Below, piece after piece: positions 37,059 to 46,322 of a DNA stretch of 64,000 nt. The first letter of the stretch is position 1. Each line of letters starts with the position of its first letter. This stretch comes from Komagataeibacter medellinensis NBRC 3288 (lineage in GTDB: Bacteria > Pseudomonadota > Alphaproteobacteria > Acetobacterales > Acetobacteraceae), in NCBI RefSeq assembly GCF_000182745.2, contig NC_016027.1, positions 2,765,001-2,829,000 of the forward strand, read 5' to 3'. The position numbers and the translations under genes are program-made. The notes under the pieces were generated by a model. That model made no database searches. It saw only the letters and a program-made list of their open reading frames with translations, and had not been told where the DNA came from.

Positions 37059-39512
37059 TCAGCGCCCCTTGCGGTGGGGGCGTCTGCCCTTTGGTGGGCC
37101 GCCGCCATCACGGCCACGGCGCCCGGGCGGGTTGGCGCGGCTGTCCGGGCTGAAGGGAAAGGCACCGGGCGCGCGGGCGCGGGTGCTCTGCTGGCGCAGC
37201 ACGTCCTCGATCCAGTCATTCAGGCGTGCGGTGGTGGCCTCGGCGTCCTCGCGGTTAACGTAGGCTTCAGGGAAGCGTAGCGCCAGCCACCGCCACGCCA
37301 CCAGCCGCTTGTGGCGCTTTTCGGCGCGTTCCAGTTCCGTGCGCTCGGCGCGTTCGGCAGGCGGCAGACTGCCCGTGCCCGGCGGCGGCACGGCATTGCC
37401 TGCCGCATGGTCCGCCGCCCAGTGCACAAGACGCTGGATGCCGTTGTCGCGGTCATCGACCGGACACATGGCGTAAACCCAGCGCTGCGCCAGTGTCAGG
37501 TCGGCCACACCTTCCAGTGCGGTGGCAATGGCGAAGGCCTGTTCCATGTTGGCCAGACGGTAATTGGGGTCATCACGTCGCAGCACCGCGCGGCGGATGC
37601 GCACCAGCACGCCGAACAGGCTGTCGGACCCGATTTCGGCCGCGACGGCCTGCACGATGTCGGCATCGGGCTGCACCTGCGGGCGCATGTCCTCGATCGG
37701 CTGCGGGGGGGCGGCCAGCATGGCATGGATGAAGGACGGGCTGCCTACGCCTTCCAGCACGGCCACCACACCCTGTTCATGCTTGCCATAGCGCCCGGCG
37801 CGGCCGCCAATCTGCTTGACTTCCTGCGGGTTGAGGTCGCGCGTCTGGTTGCCGTCATATTTGCGCAATGCTGCAAAGACCACGCGGCGGATAGTCAGGT
37901 TCAGCCCCATGCCGATGGCGTCGGTCGCGATCAGGATGTCGGCATCGCCATTGTTGAAGCGCTGTGCCTCTGCCCGGCGCACTTCGGGGCTGAGCGCGCC
38001 ATACACCACCGCCACCCGCTTGCCCTGCGCCAGCAGCAGGGCGCGCAGGTCCAGCACCTCGCGGCGCGAGAAGGCGATCAGCGCATCGTGCTTTTGCAAC
38101 TCATGCAGGCTGACCGAGCGTTCAGCCGCAACCAGCGGACTTTTGCGCTCCAGCCGGATTTCATCCACCGGGTCGCCACACAGTTCGGCAATGCGCTTCA
38201 CCATGGGAATGCAGTCGGGCGCGCCAAGGATGAACAGATGCCGCGCCGGTGCCCCCATGATAGCCGCCGTCCACGCGGCTCCCCGGTCGGGGTCGGTCAG
38301 CATCTGGGCTTCGTCGATGATGGCGACATCGACCGGGTTGTTCAGCGGGCACATTTCCACGGTCGCGGCCAGGTGACGGCTGCCGGGCACGTCAATGCGT
38401 TCTTCGCCCGTGGCGAGCGAGGTCGGTACGCCACGCGCAGTCAGCGATTCGCGGAACTCATGGGCCAGCAACCGTAGTGGGGCCAGCGCCAGACCGCTTT
38501 CGGCGCGTGCAAGCGCATCGAGTGCCGTGTGCGACTTGCCGCTGTTGGTCGGCCCCGTCACCAGTGTAATGCGGCGGTTGAGTGCGCGCGCGGTGCGGAA
38601 ATGGGCAGCATAGCGATCAAGGGCCGCAACCTGCGCAATCACGGCATTACCAATGCGCTGGTTGCCAAGGTCCGGCGCCAGTGGTGCGCGACCCGGCCCC
38701 TGTGGCCCCTCCCTGCGCCATTGCGGCAGGTTCTGGCGCAGGGCCATGAGTTCGCCGGGATCGAACTCCCAGCGTTCCTGCCCGCCCGCCTGCGGCACGC
38801 GGCGGGCAACGGGCAGGCGATTTTCAGCAATCCAGCGCAGCGCCTCACGCTGGGAGCAGCGTAGCAGGCCGGGCACGTCGGTGAAGGGGACAAGGCTCTT
38901 TTCCCACTCGCGCAGGCGCAGCACTTCCTCGCGCCGGCGGGTGCGCGCCGTCTCCTCTATGCGCGCATCGCGGTCCTTGCGGCTGGTATCCTCGTGCTCC
39001 AGTTCGGTGGCGAAGGCTGCGGGGTCGGGCAGTGCAAACGCATCGGCCACGGCCAGGGCAAGGGTGCGGATTTCGGTGGGCGCAAGGGTGCGGCCCGTGC
39101 CGTCAAACAGGTCTGCGCGCACATTATCCATGGCCGCGCGCGCGCTGTCACCCTGCGCGCGCAGTTTCTCGCGCAGTACGGGGGTAAGTGCGGCCAGCAG
39201 GCGGGCATCATCGGGTTCGGGGTCATCGACCGTAATGGCGGCGGCTTCCGTATCCGCGCGCGTAACCCATACCTGCCCTGCACGGCGGGTCAGGTCCATC
39301 AGGCGCGACCCCCACGGCTTGCGGCGGACGGTACACAGGGCGGCGCGGAAGCCAGTATCGTCTATCCGCTCGGCGCCGGGGGGCAGCATGCGGGCGATCA
39401 CGCGCTCCAGCTTGGGGCGTTCGCGGGTTTCAACATGCAGGCCGGTTGCGGCAATCGCCGCATCCAGCGCCAGCAGGGCAGGGGCGGCCCGATCGGGGAA
39501 TTCAGAAGTCAT
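37059..39512 (-). CDS. SUV3-type ATP-dependent RNA/DNA helicase
   Basis: A large superfamily 2 helicase, 817 residues from ATG 39512. The N-terminal 290 residues are poorly conserved. The helicase core starts with GPTNSGKSHTALDAL (Walker A), then AIIDEAQML (DEAQ-like motif II) and ATDAIGMGLNL with IGGRAGRYG (motifs V and VI). The C-terminus holds a SUV3-like domain and ends in a basic Gly/Arg-rich tail (RGRDGGGPPKGRRPHRKGR), which suggests RNA binding. Relatives of mitochondrial Suv3 take part in RNA turnover. The start is uncertain because no clear ribosome-binding site precedes it. Confidence 0.85.
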   Translation of the reverse strand: MTSEFPDRAAPALLALDAAIAATGLHVETRERPKLERVIARMLPPGAERIDDTGFRAALCTVRRKPWGSRLMDLTRRAGQVWVTRADTEAAAITVDDPEPDDARLLAALTPVLREKLRAQGDSARAAMDNVRADLFDGTGRTLAPTEIRTLALAVADAFALPDPAAFATELEHEDTSRKDRDARIEETARTRRREEVLRLREWEKSLVPFTDVPGLLRCSQREALRWIAENRLPVARRVPQAGGQERWEFDPGELMALRQNLPQWRREGPQGPGRAPLAPDLGNQRIGNAVIAQVAALDRYAAHFRTARALNRRITLVTGPTNSGKSHTALDALARAESGLALAPLRLLAHEFRESLTARGVPTSLATGEERIDVPGSRHLAATVEMCPLNNPVDVAIIDEAQMLTDPDRGAAWTAAIMGAPARHLFILGAPDCIPMVKRIAELCGDPVDEIRLERKSPLVAAERSVSLHELQKHDALIAFSRREVLDLRALLLAQGKRVAVVYGALSPEVRRAEAQRFNNGDADILIATDAIGMGLNLTIRRVVFAALRKYDGNQTRDLNPQEVKQIGGRAGRYGKHEQGVVAVLEGVGSPSFIHAMLAAPPQPIEDMRPQVQPDADIVQAVAAEIGSDSLFGVLVRIRRAVLRRDDPNYRLANMEQAFAIATALEGVADLTLAQRWVYAMCPVDDRDNGIQRLVHWAADHAAGNAVPPPGTGSLPPAERAERTELERAEKRHKRLVAWRWLALRFPEAYVNREDAEATTARLNDWIEDVLRQQSTRARAPGAFPFSPDSRANPPGRRGRDGGGPPKGRRPHRKGR

Positions 39513-39804
39513 GCTGTCTATGTGCGTCATCCACGCGGCGGGGACAATGGAGATCAGGGCTTGCATCCGTGCGTGGAATCATCGGATACAGGCACGCATC
39601 GTACGCATGTGACGTGACATGAGCGCCCCGGAATGGGCATTGTGCGGTGAATTCAGCTTCCCGTGGCGCGAGATATGTTTGTTTGTGCTGGAATTCCACG
39701 CTGTGGATGGCCTAGACATGCCCGCCTGAGCGATATCGTTGTGGGGCGCATGTTTCAGGAAGTCCTGGATCTGCGTCATATCCAGCCGGGAGAGTGAGAA
39801 CCAG

Positions 39805-40683
39805 ATGTCCGATACGTTGATTGTGCCAACCGCTGAGACCATGCTCACCGGCCTTGCCCCGGTCGAGGGACAGGCAGGCGTGTTCCACCTTGCCGAGCCG
39901 GGCAAGGAATATGGCCACCTGAACGCGGAGACCGTGCTGTCCGTCCATCATTGGACCGACCGGCTGTTCAGCTTCACCACTACGCGCGACCCCGCGCTGC
40001 GCTTCGAGAACGGCCAGTTCACGATGATCGGTATCGAGGTCGAGGGCAAGCCACTGCTGCGCGCCTACAGCATTGCTAGCGCGAATTACGAGGACCACCT
40101 CGAATTCCTGTCGATCGCTGTGCCCGATGGCCCGCTGACTTCGCGCCTGCGCCATGTAAAAGTGGGCGATAAGGTGCTGATCGGCCGCAAGCCCGTTGGC
40201 ACCCTGCTGCTGGACAACCTGCGTCCGGGGCGCAACCTGTATTTCCTGTCCACCGGCACGGGGCTTGCGCCCTTCATGAGCCTGATCAAGGACCCGGAAT
40301 GCTATGAGCGCTACGAGCATGTGATCCTGAGCCACACGGTGCGGATCTCGGGCGAGTTGGCTTATGCCAACCACATCCGCCACGAACTGCCCGAACACGA
40401 GTTCCTGGGCGAGGACGTGAAAGGCAAGCTGCTGTACTACCCCGCCGTAACGCGTGAGGAATTTGCGGTGACCGACCGCATCACCAAGCTGATCGAGACG
40501 GGCAAGATCTTTACCGACCTGAATATCCCCGCACTCGACCCCGAGCATGACCGCGTGATGATCTGCGGTTCGCCCGAAATGCTGGCCGATACGGAAAAGC
40601 TGCTGCAGGACCGTGGCTTTGACGAGGGGAACAACTCTCACCCCGGTGCCTATGTAGTGGAAAAAGCGTTCGCTGAACGCTGA
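39805..40683 (+). CDS. fpr: ferredoxin--NADP reductase
   Basis: A 292-residue FAD-dependent reductase exchanging electrons between NADPH and ferredoxin or flavodoxin. The FAD motif is LLRAYSIASANYEDHLEF, the NADP motif YFLSTGTGLAPFMSLIKDPE, and the end has MICGSPEMLADTEKLLQDRGFDEG and VVEKAFAE, with the usual C-terminal residues of bacterial subclass II reductases. The start ATG 39805 has GGGAGAG upstream. It is closed by a strong terminator. The 292 bp between it and the divergent helicase gene show no gene. Confidence 0.94.
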   Translation: MSDTLIVPTAETMLTGLAPVEGQAGVFHLAEPGKEYGHLNAETVLSVHHWTDRLFSFTTTRDPALRFENGQFTMIGIEVEGKPLLRAYSIASANYEDHLEFLSIAVPDGPLTSRLRHVKVGDKVLIGRKPVGTLLLDNLRPGRNLYFLSTGTGLAPFMSLIKDPECYERYEHVILSHTVRISGELAYANHIRHELPEHEFLGEDVKGKLLYYPAVTREEFAVTDRITKLIETGKIFTDLNIPALDPEHDRVMICGSPEMLADTEKLLQDRGFDEGNNSHPGAYVVEKAFAER

Positions 40684-40693
40684 TCCCCAAGCC

Positions 40694-40725
40694 CCCCGGC
40701 CACACACCATGGCCGGGGTTTTTTT
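40694..40725 (+). terminator. terminator of fpr
   Basis: CCCCGGCC-ACACACCAT-GGCCGGGG followed by seven T. A perfect 8-bp GC stem. Confidence 0.92.
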
Positions 40726-40807
40726 ATTGGCCCCGCCCCATGTCACGGCGGGGAAAGCCGGAATGCGGCGTGCTGTCCCTCCGGCCGAGACAGGATGCAC
40801 AACCGGC

Positions 40808-42208
40808 ATGAGTCATGATTTTGATCTGTTTGTAATTGGCGCGGGTTCCGGCGGGGTGCGTTGCGCGCGCATCGCGGCCAGCCATGGTGCGCGCGTGGCG
40901 GTGGCGGAAAGTCGGCACTGGGGGGGCACCTGTGTCAACCTTGGCTGTGTGCCCAAGAAGCTGATGGTGCAGGCCAGCGATTATGGCGACTGGGTGGAGG
41001 ACAGCCACGGTTTTGGCTGGAACACAAAACGCGGCCAGCATGACTGGGCCGCCCTGATCGCCGCCAAGGACCGCGAGATCGAGCGCCTTAACGGCATCTA
41101 TGTCTCCATGCTGGAAAAGGCGGATGTGGCGCTATTTACCGGCCATGCCACCATTGAAGACGCGCACACCATCCGCATCGACCCCTCGCCGCTGGCCCCG
41201 CAGGTGCAACCCCGGCTCGTGACGGCCGCGCGCATTGTCATTGCCGTGGGCTCCACCCCTACCATGCCGAAGATACCGGGTGCGGAATACGCCATTTCCT
41301 CCGACCAGGCCTTTCATCTCAAGCATCGCCCGCAGCGGGTGTGCATGGTGGGTGGTGGTTATATCGGGGTGGAGTTTGCCGGAATCTTCCGCGGCTTTGG
41401 TTCGGAGGTGGATCTGGTCTACCGCCAGCCGCAGCCGCTGCGCGGATTCGATGTCGACCTGCGCCACGCCGTGCATGACGCCATCGACCTGCGTGGCATC
41501 CGCCAGCATGAAGGGGTCTCGCCGACCGAAATCGAGAAGCGTGCCGATGGCAGCTTTGCTGTCAGCCTTGATAACGGCACGCGGATTGAGACGGACTGCG
41601 TGTTCTTCGCCACCGGTCGCCACCCCAAGACCACCCATCTGGGTCTGACGCAGGTGGGTGTTGCCATGCAGGAAAACGGGCGTGTGATCGTTGATGAAAA
41701 TAGCGAGACATCCGTACCCGGCATCTATGCCATTGGCGATGTGACCAACCGGCTCAACCTGACCCCTGTTGCCATTGCCGAGGGGCATAACCTGGCCGAC
41801 CGCCTGTTTGGTACGGGCGCGCCACGCCAGTGGTCTTACGCCACCACACCCAAGGCCGTGTTCTTCACCCCTACCATCGCAAGTGTTGGCCTGACGGAGG
41901 TCGAGGCCGCGAAGGAAGGCGATGTGGATGTGTATGTCAGCCGCTTCCGCCCCATGCGCAATACGCTCAGTGGTCGTGCGCAGCGCACGTTCATGAAGCT
42001 GGTGGTTGATCAGGCCAGCCAGGTGGTGGTGGGCGCGCACATGCTGGGCGATGATGCGCCCGAGATCATGCAGGGGCTTGCCATTGCGGTCACGGCCCGG
42101 CTGACCAAGGCGGACTGGGATCGCACCATCGGCATTCATCCCACAGCGGCGGAAGAATTCGTAACCATGCGTACCCGCACGCGGGTTACGCCCCACAAAG
42201 TAGATTAG
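40808..42208 (+). CDS. gor: glutathione-disulfide reductase
   Basis: A 466-residue class I flavoprotein disulfide reductase that keeps glutathione reduced with NADPH. The FAD site is FDLFVIGAGSGGVRCARIAA, the redox-active disulfide GGTCVNLGCVPKKLMV, the NADPH site MVGGGYIGVEFAGIFRGFG, and the C-terminal dimer-interface His pair is in GIHPTAAEEFV. The usual glutathione-reductase residues SGGV after the first Gly-rich loop distinguish it from dihydrolipoamide dehydrogenase. ATG 40808 is the conserved start; an earlier frame overlaps the fpr terminator. Confidence 0.93.
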   Translation: MSHDFDLFVIGAGSGGVRCARIAASHGARVAVAESRHWGGTCVNLGCVPKKLMVQASDYGDWVEDSHGFGWNTKRGQHDWAALIAAKDREIERLNGIYVSMLEKADVALFTGHATIEDAHTIRIDPSPLAPQVQPRLVTAARIVIAVGSTPTMPKIPGAEYAISSDQAFHLKHRPQRVCMVGGGYIGVEFAGIFRGFGSEVDLVYRQPQPLRGFDVDLRHAVHDAIDLRGIRQHEGVSPTEIEKRADGSFAVSLDNGTRIETDCVFFATGRHPKTTHLGLTQVGVAMQENGRVIVDENSETSVPGIYAIGDVTNRLNLTPVAIAEGHNLADRLFGTGAPRQWSYATTPKAVFFTPTIASVGLTEVEAAKEGDVDVYVSRFRPMRNTLSGRAQRTFMKLVVDQASQVVVGAHMLGDDAPEIMQGLAIAVTARLTKADWDRTIGIHPTAAEEFVTMRTRTRVTPHKVD

Positions 42209-42215
42209 CGCAGGA

Positions 42216-42295
42216 TAAAAGTTTTTGGGTGCCGCCTTGTTTCAATAAAGGCGGTGTTTCCTGAAGCTTTTTGAAAAAAACTTCTTCACAGTCTT
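42216..42295. repeat. intergenic repeat family A, copy 5 (forward)
   Basis: ATAAAAGTTTTTGGGTGCCGCC, TTTCAATAAAGGCGGTGTTTCC, then GAAGCTTTTTGAAAAAAACTTC. Both hairpins are recognisable with a few mismatches. Confidence 0.8.
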
Positions 42296-42305
42296 TTAAA
42301 ATAAA

Positions 42306-42342
42306 AAACCGTTGCCAGAACAGGTCCGGCAACGGTTTTTTT
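42306..42342. terminator. bidirectional terminator between gor and the 113-residue protein
   Basis: AAACCGTTGCC-AGAACAGGTCC-GGCAACGGTTTTTTT. The stem has A-run and T-run on opposite sides and serves both converging genes. Confidence 0.9.
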
Positions 42343-42362
42343 ATGCATCGGGCAAGGGCAGC

Positions 42363-42704
42363 CTAGCGCGGTGCGACCCAGCCGTTGCCGGTGGAATCGC
42401 CAAGCTGGCCATCGCCATTGATGCCGCTGCTCTGGTAAGCAGAGCCGAATTTGGAAAGGTCGGTGCCCGTTACGGAATCACGGTGCACATGCTCCAGATG
42501 GTCGGGGTCCGGGCCATGGTTCAGTTCCATGGAGGGCGCTTCCTCATAACCGGGCGGCAGATGGTTGCGCTGGCCATGGACGGTCATCTTGTCCTCGCTC
42601 TGGCTGCTGTCATCCGTATCGCGCGGCGCGGCCATGGCTGTCACGCTGAACAGGCATAACCCGGCAGAGAAGGCGGTTAAGAGTTTCCCACGTGTGGTAG
42701 CCAT
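42363..42704 (-). CDS. small secreted protein of unknown function
   Basis: A 113-residue protein. MATTRGKLLTAFSAGLCLFSVTAMAA is a signal peptide. The mature part is hydrophilic and rich in His, Asp, Gly and Ser (KMTVHGQRNHLPPGYEEAP, then DPDHLEHVHRDSVTG), with no Cys and no recognised domain. The cluster of His and Asp could bind metal, but that is speculation. ACCTGGAGG (minus strand TTTTACCTGGAGG is on plus) is not its ribosome-binding site; AAAGGATAAC precedes its ATG. It is monocistronic. Confidence 0.65.
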   Translation of the reverse strand: MATTRGKLLTAFSAGLCLFSVTAMAAPRDTDDSSQSEDKMTVHGQRNHLPPGYEEAPSMELNHGPDPDHLEHVHRDSVTGTDLSKFGSAYQSSGINGDGQLGDSTGNGWVAPR

Positions 42705-43009
42705 GATCCGTTATCCTTTTACCTGGAGGCAGCATGCCAACCATGCGCCGCAAGGGAAAGGCGTGGTCTGGCAGGCCAACCATGTCGGTTTTACATATGG
42801 GTGAAGTCTGCTGGCAATACGACCGTAAAGTGCATGGACAGGGCAGCTTTGTGGCCCTGATGCAACATCCGCCGCGTGCGGGCAGGGCTGTCCGGGGGGC
42901 ATGGGGCAGAACAGGCTTTGCCATATCGGGGTTTTTTCGACATAAAGATCGCCCTTCCGCCACGGGCGGCGGGAACTGTCTTGTATCAAGAGGGATTAGG
43001 ATCCGACCC
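42705..43009. other. intergenic region between divergent genes, no gene found
   Basis: These 305 bp separate the 113-residue protein and DAHP synthase, which are divergent, so promoters for both should be here. A 14-codon ORF at 42901-42945 is not rich in aromatic residues and I do not count it as an attenuator leader. CCGCCACGGGCGG near 42958-42970 may form a small hairpin before the synthase. Confidence 0.4.
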
Positions 43010-44413
43010 ATGAGTGCGACGCACACCCACAGCAGTTCTTCCCGGCAGGCCTGGACGCCGGAGAGCTGGCGGTCGTTTCCGGTGCGGCAGATGCCGCGCT
43101 ATCCCGATGAAGATGCCCTGGAGAGTGTGGAGGCGCGCCTGCGCCGCTACCCGCCGCTGGTTTTCGCGGGGGAAGCCCGCCGCCTGCGCGCCCATCTGGC
43201 CAAGGCCGCCACGGGGCAGGCTTTTGTACTGCAAGGCGGCGCGTGCGCCGAAAGCTTCAGCGAATTCACCGCCGATATCGTGCGCGATACCTTCCGCGTG
43301 CTGCTGCAGATGGCGGTGGTGCTAACGTTCGGCGCCAAGGTGCCGGTGATCAAGATCGGGCGCATGGCCGGCCAGTATGCCAAGCCGCGTTCATCCGATA
43401 ACGAGACGAAGGATGGCGTGACCCTGCCATCCTATCGCGGTGACATCATCAATGGTTCGGATTTTACGCAAGCTGCGCGCATTCCCGACCCGAAGCGCAT
43501 GGAAACCGGCTACTTCCAGTCGGTCGGTACCATGAACCTGCTGCGTGCGTTCGCCAGCGGCGGCTATGCCAACCTGCATGAGGTGCATCGCTGGAACCTG
43601 GGTTTTGTCGAACGCTCCCCGCTGGCGCAGCGTTACGGCCAGCTTGCCGAACGCATCGGCGAGACACTGGACTTCATGGCCGCATGCGGCCTGACGGCAA
43701 GCACCACGCCACAGATCGACGAGACCGAGTTCTATACCTCGCATGAAGCCCTGCTGCTGCCCTACGAGCAGGCGCTGACCCGTATCGATTCGACATCGGG
43801 TGAATGGTATGACTGCTCGGCCCATTTCGTATGGATCGGCGACCGCACCCGTCAGCCCGACGGTGCGCATGTCGAGTTCCTGCGTGGCGTGCGTAACCCG
43901 ATTGGCATCAAGGTGGGTCCCACCACCACCATTGAGGACCTGGAGCAGTTGCTCGACATCCTCAACCCTGCTGATGAAGCCGGACGCATTTCGCTCATCT
44001 CGCGCATGGGGGCGGGCAAGGTACGTGACCATCTGCCGCCACTGCTCGAGAAAGTGATGGCCACGGGGCGGACGGTCACATGGTTGTGCGACCCTATGCA
44101 TGGCAATACCAGTTCAACCGCGACAGGGGTAAAAACCCGCTCCTTCGATGCCATCCTGTCCGAGATTCACGGCTTTTTTGACGTGTTTGAGGCAGCCGGC
44201 GCCCATCCCGGCGGCGTGCATTTCGAGATGACTGGCCAGAACGTGACCGAGTGCATCGGTGGTGCCCACCGCTTGACGGAAGCCGATCTTGGCGCGCGCT
44301 ATGAAACCTTCTGCGACCCGCGCCTGAATGCGGAACAGTCGCTTGAGATGGCGTTTCGCCTGTCGGAAGAACTCAAGACCCGGATGCACCGCATGGCAGG
44401 CGGGGCGCGCTAG
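43010..44413 (+). CDS. aroG: 3-deoxy-7-phosphoheptulonate synthase, class II
   Basis: The first enzyme of aromatic amino acid synthesis, joining phosphoenolpyruvate and erythrose 4-phosphate. The protein has 467 residues and is of the plant-like class II type: [87 protein letters not shown] and [13 protein letters not shown] are all present with the metal-binding Cys, His and Glu. The frame is open upstream to 42734, but ATG 43010 is the conserved start. The symbol is by function; class II genes are also named aroH or aroF. Confidence 0.92.
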   Translation: MSATHTHSSSSRQAWTPESWRSFPVRQMPRYPDEDALESVEARLRRYPPLVFAGEARRLRAHLAKAATGQAFVLQGGACAESFSEFTADIVRDTFRVLLQMAVVLTFGAKVPVIKIGRMAGQYAKPRSSDNETKDGVTLPSYRGDIINGSDFTQAARIPDPKRMETGYFQSVGTMNLLRAFASGGYANLHEVHRWNLGFVERSPLAQRYGQLAERIGETLDFMAACGLTASTTPQIDETEFYTSHEALLLPYEQALTRIDSTSGEWYDCSAHFVWIGDRTRQPDGAHVEFLRGVRNPIGIKVGPTTTIEDLEQLLDILNPADEAGRISLISRMGAGKVRDHLPPLLEKVMATGRTVTWLCDPMHGNTSSTATGVKTRSFDAILSEIHGFFDVFEAAGAHPGGVHFEMTGQNVTECIGGAHRLTEADLGARYETFCDPRLNAEQSLEMAFRLSEELKTRMHRMAGGAR

Positions 44414-44443
44414 TCCCGTCAGGGGGACATGATCGGAGGGGCC

Positions 44444-45610
44444 ATGACCCAAGGTGAGAAGACAGTGCGTGACAAAAAGGCAGGTGCCGTGGAGCACGAT
44501 GTGATCGCGGCCCGCACCGATGCGTATTTCAACCGCACACGCGCCATTGTCGAACACTTTGGGGACAGGAAGGTGACCTATGCCATCTTCCTGCGCCGCC
44601 CTGTTGTGTCGGCCCCGCGACTGATGGCGGACTGGCTGCAGGCCATTGCCGCCGAGCGCGGGATCTCTATTGAATGTGATCTCATGTTCCCCGAAGGGAC
44701 ATGGGTTGGGGCTGGCGAGCCACTGCTTTATGTGACGGGCTCGTTCGCGCAGCTTGCCCCGCTGGAGACGCTGCTGCTCCAGCGCCTTGGCCCTGCCTGT
44801 GTGGCGGCGCATAATGCCTACCAGATGGCCATGGCACTGCCACATGTGCGCTTCATGGCCATGGAGGCCCGGCACTGCGCGGGTTTTGGCATGCAGGAAC
44901 AGATGGCTTATGCCGCCTCCGTTGGCAGCCATGCCGCCCAGAAGGAGGGTGCGCTGGGTTTTGTGGGGGGCGCCAATGATGCGACGGCGCATTATTTCGG
45001 CACCACGAAGGGGCTAGGCACCATGCCGCATGCGCTGGTGGGCTATGCCGGTTCCACCCTGAGGGCGGCCGAGATGTTCCACGAGATCTATCCCGAAATG
45101 GACCTTGTGGTGCTGGTGGACTATTTCGGGCGTGAAGTGACGGACGCGCTGGAAGTCTGCCGCCATTTTCCCGAACTGGCGGCAGTCGGGCGGCTGGCCG
45201 TGCGGCTTGATACGCATGGTGGCCGCTTTCTGGAGGGATTGGACCCACAACTGTCCTATGATGTGCTCGAACGCCACACGCCGGGCAGCATCCGCCGCTA
45301 CCGTTCCGACAAGGAACTGCGCTACCTGGTGGGCACGGGGGTTTCGGCTGCCGCCATCTGGCGCATGCGTGAAGCGCTGGACGAGGCCGGATTTGCGCAT
45401 GTGCGCATCATCGCTTCATCAGGCTTCAGTGTTGAAAAATGCCTGAGCATGGCCGATGCCCATGCGCCGGTCGATGTGATCGGCACAGGATCGTTCATTC
45501 CCGATCACTGGTCCGAAACCTATGCCACGGCGGATATTGTGGCCTATGACGATGTGCCCCGCGTCAAGGCGGGGCGTGAGTTCCTGCTGCGTCATAACCG
45601 CGAACGCTAG
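44444..45610 (+). CDS. pncB: nicotinate phosphoribosyltransferase
   Basis: A 388-residue enzyme that makes nicotinate mononucleotide from nicotinate and PRPP in NAD salvage. Markers are DVIAARTDAYFNRTRAIVEHFGD, the phosphoribosyltransferase region VGGANDATAHYFGTTKGLGTMPHALVGYAG (with the His that is phosphorylated in the family), VVLVDYFGREVTDAL, AVRLDTHGGRFLEGLDP and the C-terminal DVIGTGSFIPD. ATG 44444 has GGAGGGG six bases upstream, better than 44429. It lies 30 bp after aroG, possibly in one transcript, and is followed at once by repeat B copy 3. Confidence 0.9.
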   Translation: MTQGEKTVRDKKAGAVEHDVIAARTDAYFNRTRAIVEHFGDRKVTYAIFLRRPVVSAPRLMADWLQAIAAERGISIECDLMFPEGTWVGAGEPLLYVTGSFAQLAPLETLLLQRLGPACVAAHNAYQMAMALPHVRFMAMEARHCAGFGMQEQMAYAASVGSHAAQKEGALGFVGGANDATAHYFGTTKGLGTMPHALVGYAGSTLRAAEMFHEIYPEMDLVVLVDYFGREVTDALEVCRHFPELAAVGRLAVRLDTHGGRFLEGLDPQLSYDVLERHTPGSIRRYRSDKELRYLVGTGVSAAAIWRMREALDEAGFAHVRIIASSGFSVEKCLSMADAHAPVDVIGTGSFIPDHWSETYATADIVAYDDVPRVKAGREFLLRHNRER

Positions 45611-45715
45611 AGCAGATCCTGTTTGAATGCGGGCATTCAAACAGGTGAAGGTGCTCGTATAAAAACAATAAACCAGAGCATTTTACCGAACGGGTTTTCG
45701 GTGGGAATGCTCTGG
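45609..45715. repeat. intergenic repeat family B, copy 3
   Basis: AGAGCAGATCCTGTTTGAATGC, GCATTCAAACAGGTGAAGG, AAAACAATAAACCAGAGCATTTTACCGAA, TTTTCGGTGGGAATGCTCTGG. Best preserved copy: CCTGTTTGAATGC/GCATTCAAACAGG is a perfect 13-bp inverted repeat, and CCAGAGCATT/AATGCTCTGG a perfect 10-bp one. It overlaps the last two bases of pncB (its TAG). Confidence 0.85.
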
Positions 45716-45720
45716 GCCGC

Positions 45721-46134
45721 ATGGTGGTGTTGTCGCCGTGCGACCGTTTAACGAAAGGCTTGATCTTGTCAGAAACCATTTTTGCCCCCGAAGGGGGGTG
45801 GCGCGTGCGGATACTGGACCTGTCCGGCGGGGCGGAAGACAATATTGTCGAGGAAGTAGGCGGTTTTCCCGACCTGATCCAGGCCAACGCTTTTGCCCGT
45901 GCCTATGTGCGCGACAGTATTGAACGCTGCCGCATGCCCGGCCTTTCGGCGGCTGACATCCTTAAGGCCTGGTTCTCCTTCGGTGAGGATGCGGAAGTGC
46001 TGGAAGCGGGCGATCAGGGCTGGCGTTCGGCCAATGAACTCGATGATTTCGCAGCCCATGCCGCAACCCCGATGGAACGCGACTGGCGCGCGTTTGATCC
46101 CCGCCGTGGCGGTGATGAGGATGACGAGGCGTGA
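45721..46134 (+). CDS. conserved hypothetical protein, acidic
   Basis: A 137-residue soluble protein without signal or membrane helix. The core from SETIFAPEGGWRVRILDLSGGAEDNIVEEVGGFPDLIQANAFARAYVRDSIERCR onward looks like a compact domain, with an acidic tail (GGDEDDEA). The pattern resembles small acetobacterial hypothetical proteins, but I recognise no domain. The ATG at 45721 lies 5 bp after repeat B and lacks a good ribosome-binding site; TTG 45767 (LSETIF, preceded by AAAGG) is an equal candidate start. Confidence 0.65.
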   Translation: MVVLSPCDRLTKGLILSETIFAPEGGWRVRILDLSGGAEDNIVEEVGGFPDLIQANAFARAYVRDSIERCRMPGLSAADILKAWFSFGEDAEVLEAGDQGWRSANELDDFAAHAATPMERDWRAFDPRRGGDEDDEA

Positions 46135-46159
46135 GAGCGCCCTTAAATCTGTAAAAGTA

Positions 46160-46235
46160 TAAAAGTTTTTGGGTGCCGCCTTTTTTTAAAAAGGCGGCAT
46201 TCTTTATAGCCCACCTGAAAAAACTTTCTCAAAGT
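46160..46235. repeat. intergenic repeat family A, copy 6 (forward)
   Basis: ATAAAAGTTTTTGGGTGCCGCC, T-run, AAAAAGGCGGCATTC, then CCACCTGAAAAAACTTTCTC. The first hairpin is perfect (GCCGCCTTTTTTT/AAAAAGGCGGC); the second is decayed. Confidence 0.75.
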
Positions 46236-46322
46236 GCCCGGTACTGCACGGCAGGCGCATTCCGCGCCAGATTGCGCATGTGTTCTCTGGCATTCGGGGC
46301 GTAATCGCCGCATATAGGGGAC

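Noticed and set aside
42901-42945. 14-residue leader peptide before DAHP synthase as an attenuator
   Set aside because: The peptide ([14 protein letters not shown]) has only one Phe and no Trp or Tyr run, and no terminator/antiterminator pair is evident.
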